Positions 63,076 through 64,000 of a stretch of DNA of 64,000 nucleotides are shown piece after piece (position 1 is the first letter of the stretch; every line of letters starts with the position of its first letter). Source of the DNA: Aquipuribacter sp. SD81 (lineage in GTDB: Bacteria; Actinomycetota; Actinomycetes; Actinomycetales; JBBAYJ01); contig NZ_JBBAYJ010000019.1 in assembly GCF_037153975.1 (NCBI RefSeq), positions 24,851 through 88,850 of the forward strand. The letters run 5' to 3'. The notes below the pieces were generated by a model. It was not told the origin of the DNA. It ran no database searches and was given only the letters and a program-made list of their open reading frames with translations. A program made the position numbers and the translations under genes.

Positions 63076-64000
63076 TCACCCGGGCAGCAGGAGCCGGACG
63101 AGCCCGAGGGCCACCGTGACGACCGCGACCCACGTGACGGCGCCGAGCACGAGCGGGCGGGCACCGGCGCGTCGGACCGCCGCCAGGTCGGTCCCGAGCC
63201 CGACGCCCGCGAGGGCGAGGGTGAGCAGCAGCGCGACGAGGGTCGGGGCGGCCGCGAGGACCGCAGCCGGCAGCAGACCGGTCGCGGCGAGCCCCACCGC
63301 GGCGGCGAAGAGCACGACGAAGCCCGGCACGCCGGCGCGCGCCCCCGCCTCGCGGTGGCGCCAGGCGAGCGCGGCGGTCAGCGGGACCAGGAGCAGCACC
63401 CGCACGAGCTTGACGACGGTCGCGACGGCGAGCGCGGCCGCGCCCCACGCGCCGGCGACGGCGACCACGGCGCTGGTGTCGGCCACCGTGGCGCCGACCC
63501 ACGCCGCCGCGGCCGCGTCCGGCAGCCCGAGGCCGAGGGCGAGCAGGGGCAGCGCGAGCACGCCCGCGAGGTTCGACAGCACGACGACGCCGAGGGCGTA
63601 GGAGGTGTCGGCCGGTCGGGCCCGCACCACCGCCGACGTCGCCGCGACCGCCGAGGCCCCGCACACACCGGTCCCGGCGCCGATGAGCAGGCGCACGGTC
63701 GGCGGGACGCCGAGCGCGCGGCCCACCAGGTGCGCCGTGAGCAGCGCCGTGACGACGACCGCGGCCACCACCGGCAGCGCGCGCAGGCCGACGCCCGCGA
63801 GCGCGGACACCGGGACGGTGACCCCCAGGACGACGACCCCGGCCTGCAGCAGCCGCGACGCCGCCCACCGCAGCCCGGGCGCGACCGGGTCCGCGCTGCC
63901 GCCGGGCAGCTGCCGCAGCAGGGCCGGTCGCAGCGCGACCCCGAGCAGCAGCGCCGCGACGGCGGGGCCCGGCCACGGCGGCCCCGTCGCGCCCGCCGCG
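63076..64000 (-). CDS. YeiH/UPF0324-family membrane protein (partial)
   Basis: The frame continues past the window edge, so the N-terminus is missing; about 308 residues are visible. The protein has about nine membrane helices and the family core LLIGAGTGVCGASAVAATSAVVRA, with VGATVADTSAVVAVAGAWGAAALAVATVVKLVRVLLLVPL. YeiH-type proteins are putative sulfate or sulfonate exporters. The 180-nt gap to the M14 gene (62896-63075) holds no other gene. Confidence 0.85.
   Translation of the reverse strand, partial: AAGATGPPWPGPAVAALLLGVALRPALLRQLPGGSADPVAPGLRWAASRLLQAGVVVLGVTVPVSALAGVGLRALPVVAAVVVTALLTAHLVGRALGVPPTVRLLIGAGTGVCGASAVAATSAVVRARPADTSYALGVVVLSNLAGVLALPLLALGLGLPDAAAAAWVGATVADTSAVVAVAGAWGAAALAVATVVKLVRVLLLVPLTAALAWRHREAGARAGVPGFVVLFAAAVGLAATGLLPAAVLAAAPTLVALLLTLALAGVGLGTDLAAVRRAGARPLVLGAVTWVAVVTVALGLVRLLLPG

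Overview
The window is about 64 kb of very GC-rich DNA (well over 70% by eye) from an actinobacterium. The evidence is the marker order DUF3046-recA-recX, gluABCD, miaB, miaA-dapF, hflX, lexA/chiZ and nrdR-nrdJ, the use of many GTG starts, 4-nt GTGA/ATGA gene overlaps, apparently leaderless genes, mycobacterial-type SOS boxes and an NrdJ-type B12-dependent ribonucleotide reductase. The first half (to about 33 kb) is a conserved chromosomal backbone of Micrococcales-like character; genus cannot be fixed from sequence alone. No insertion sequence, prophage, CRISPR array, rRNA or tRNA was seen.

Layout. 0.3-3 kb: DUF3046, an App1-type phosphatidate phosphatase and an MFS transporter in one overlapping run. 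3-4.2 kb: an orphan siderophore-binding lipoprotein behind an iron-box-like palindrome. 4.2-6.1 kb: recA-recX with two recognisable damage promoters. 6.1-9.6 kb: a glutamate ABC importer (gluABCD, minus strand). 9.7-12.2 kb: secreted M28 and M14 peptidases. 12.3-25.8 kb: miaB, a LAL-type LuxR regulator, an extradiol-dioxygenase-like protein, miaA, dapF, an RsmC-like methyltransferase with a Ca2+ antiporter, hflX and a DinG helicase. 25.8-27.9 kb: LysR regulator and class-V aminotransferase-fold enzyme. 27.9-33 kb: lexA / chiZ / nrdR-nrdJ, a DNA-damage and dNTP-supply block.

33-64 kb is more accessory: a Sir2-ADP-ribosylglycohydrolase fusion protein, alpha/beta hydrolase, GNAT, SulP transporter, spermidine-synthase-like protein, DUF805, an ECF sigma factor with a membrane partner, a secreted nuclease-fold pseudoenzyme, an MpaB-family oxygenase, a four-gene ABC exporter operon, two two-component systems that converge on each other, a phosphoribosyltransferase, Nei-type glycosylase, SDR, M52-like protease, AI-2E exporter, BNR-repeat/MoaD-like pair, a large M14 peptidase and a YeiH-type transporter cut by the window end.

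How it fits together: recA, lexA and chiZ carry LexA boxes; recA and nrdR-nrdJ also carry promoters resembling the LexA-independent RecA-NDp/PafBC class, so repair, division arrest and dNTP supply appear linked. The most unusual protein is the Sir2-ADP-ribosylglycohydrolase fusion at 33154-35196, which joins an NAD-consuming enzyme to an ADP-ribose hydrolase in one chain. A second unexplained signal is a 29-bp element (26/29 identical) upstream of the nuclease-fold pseudoenzyme and of one histidine-kinase operon, with the same spacing to a -10-like hexamer in both places.
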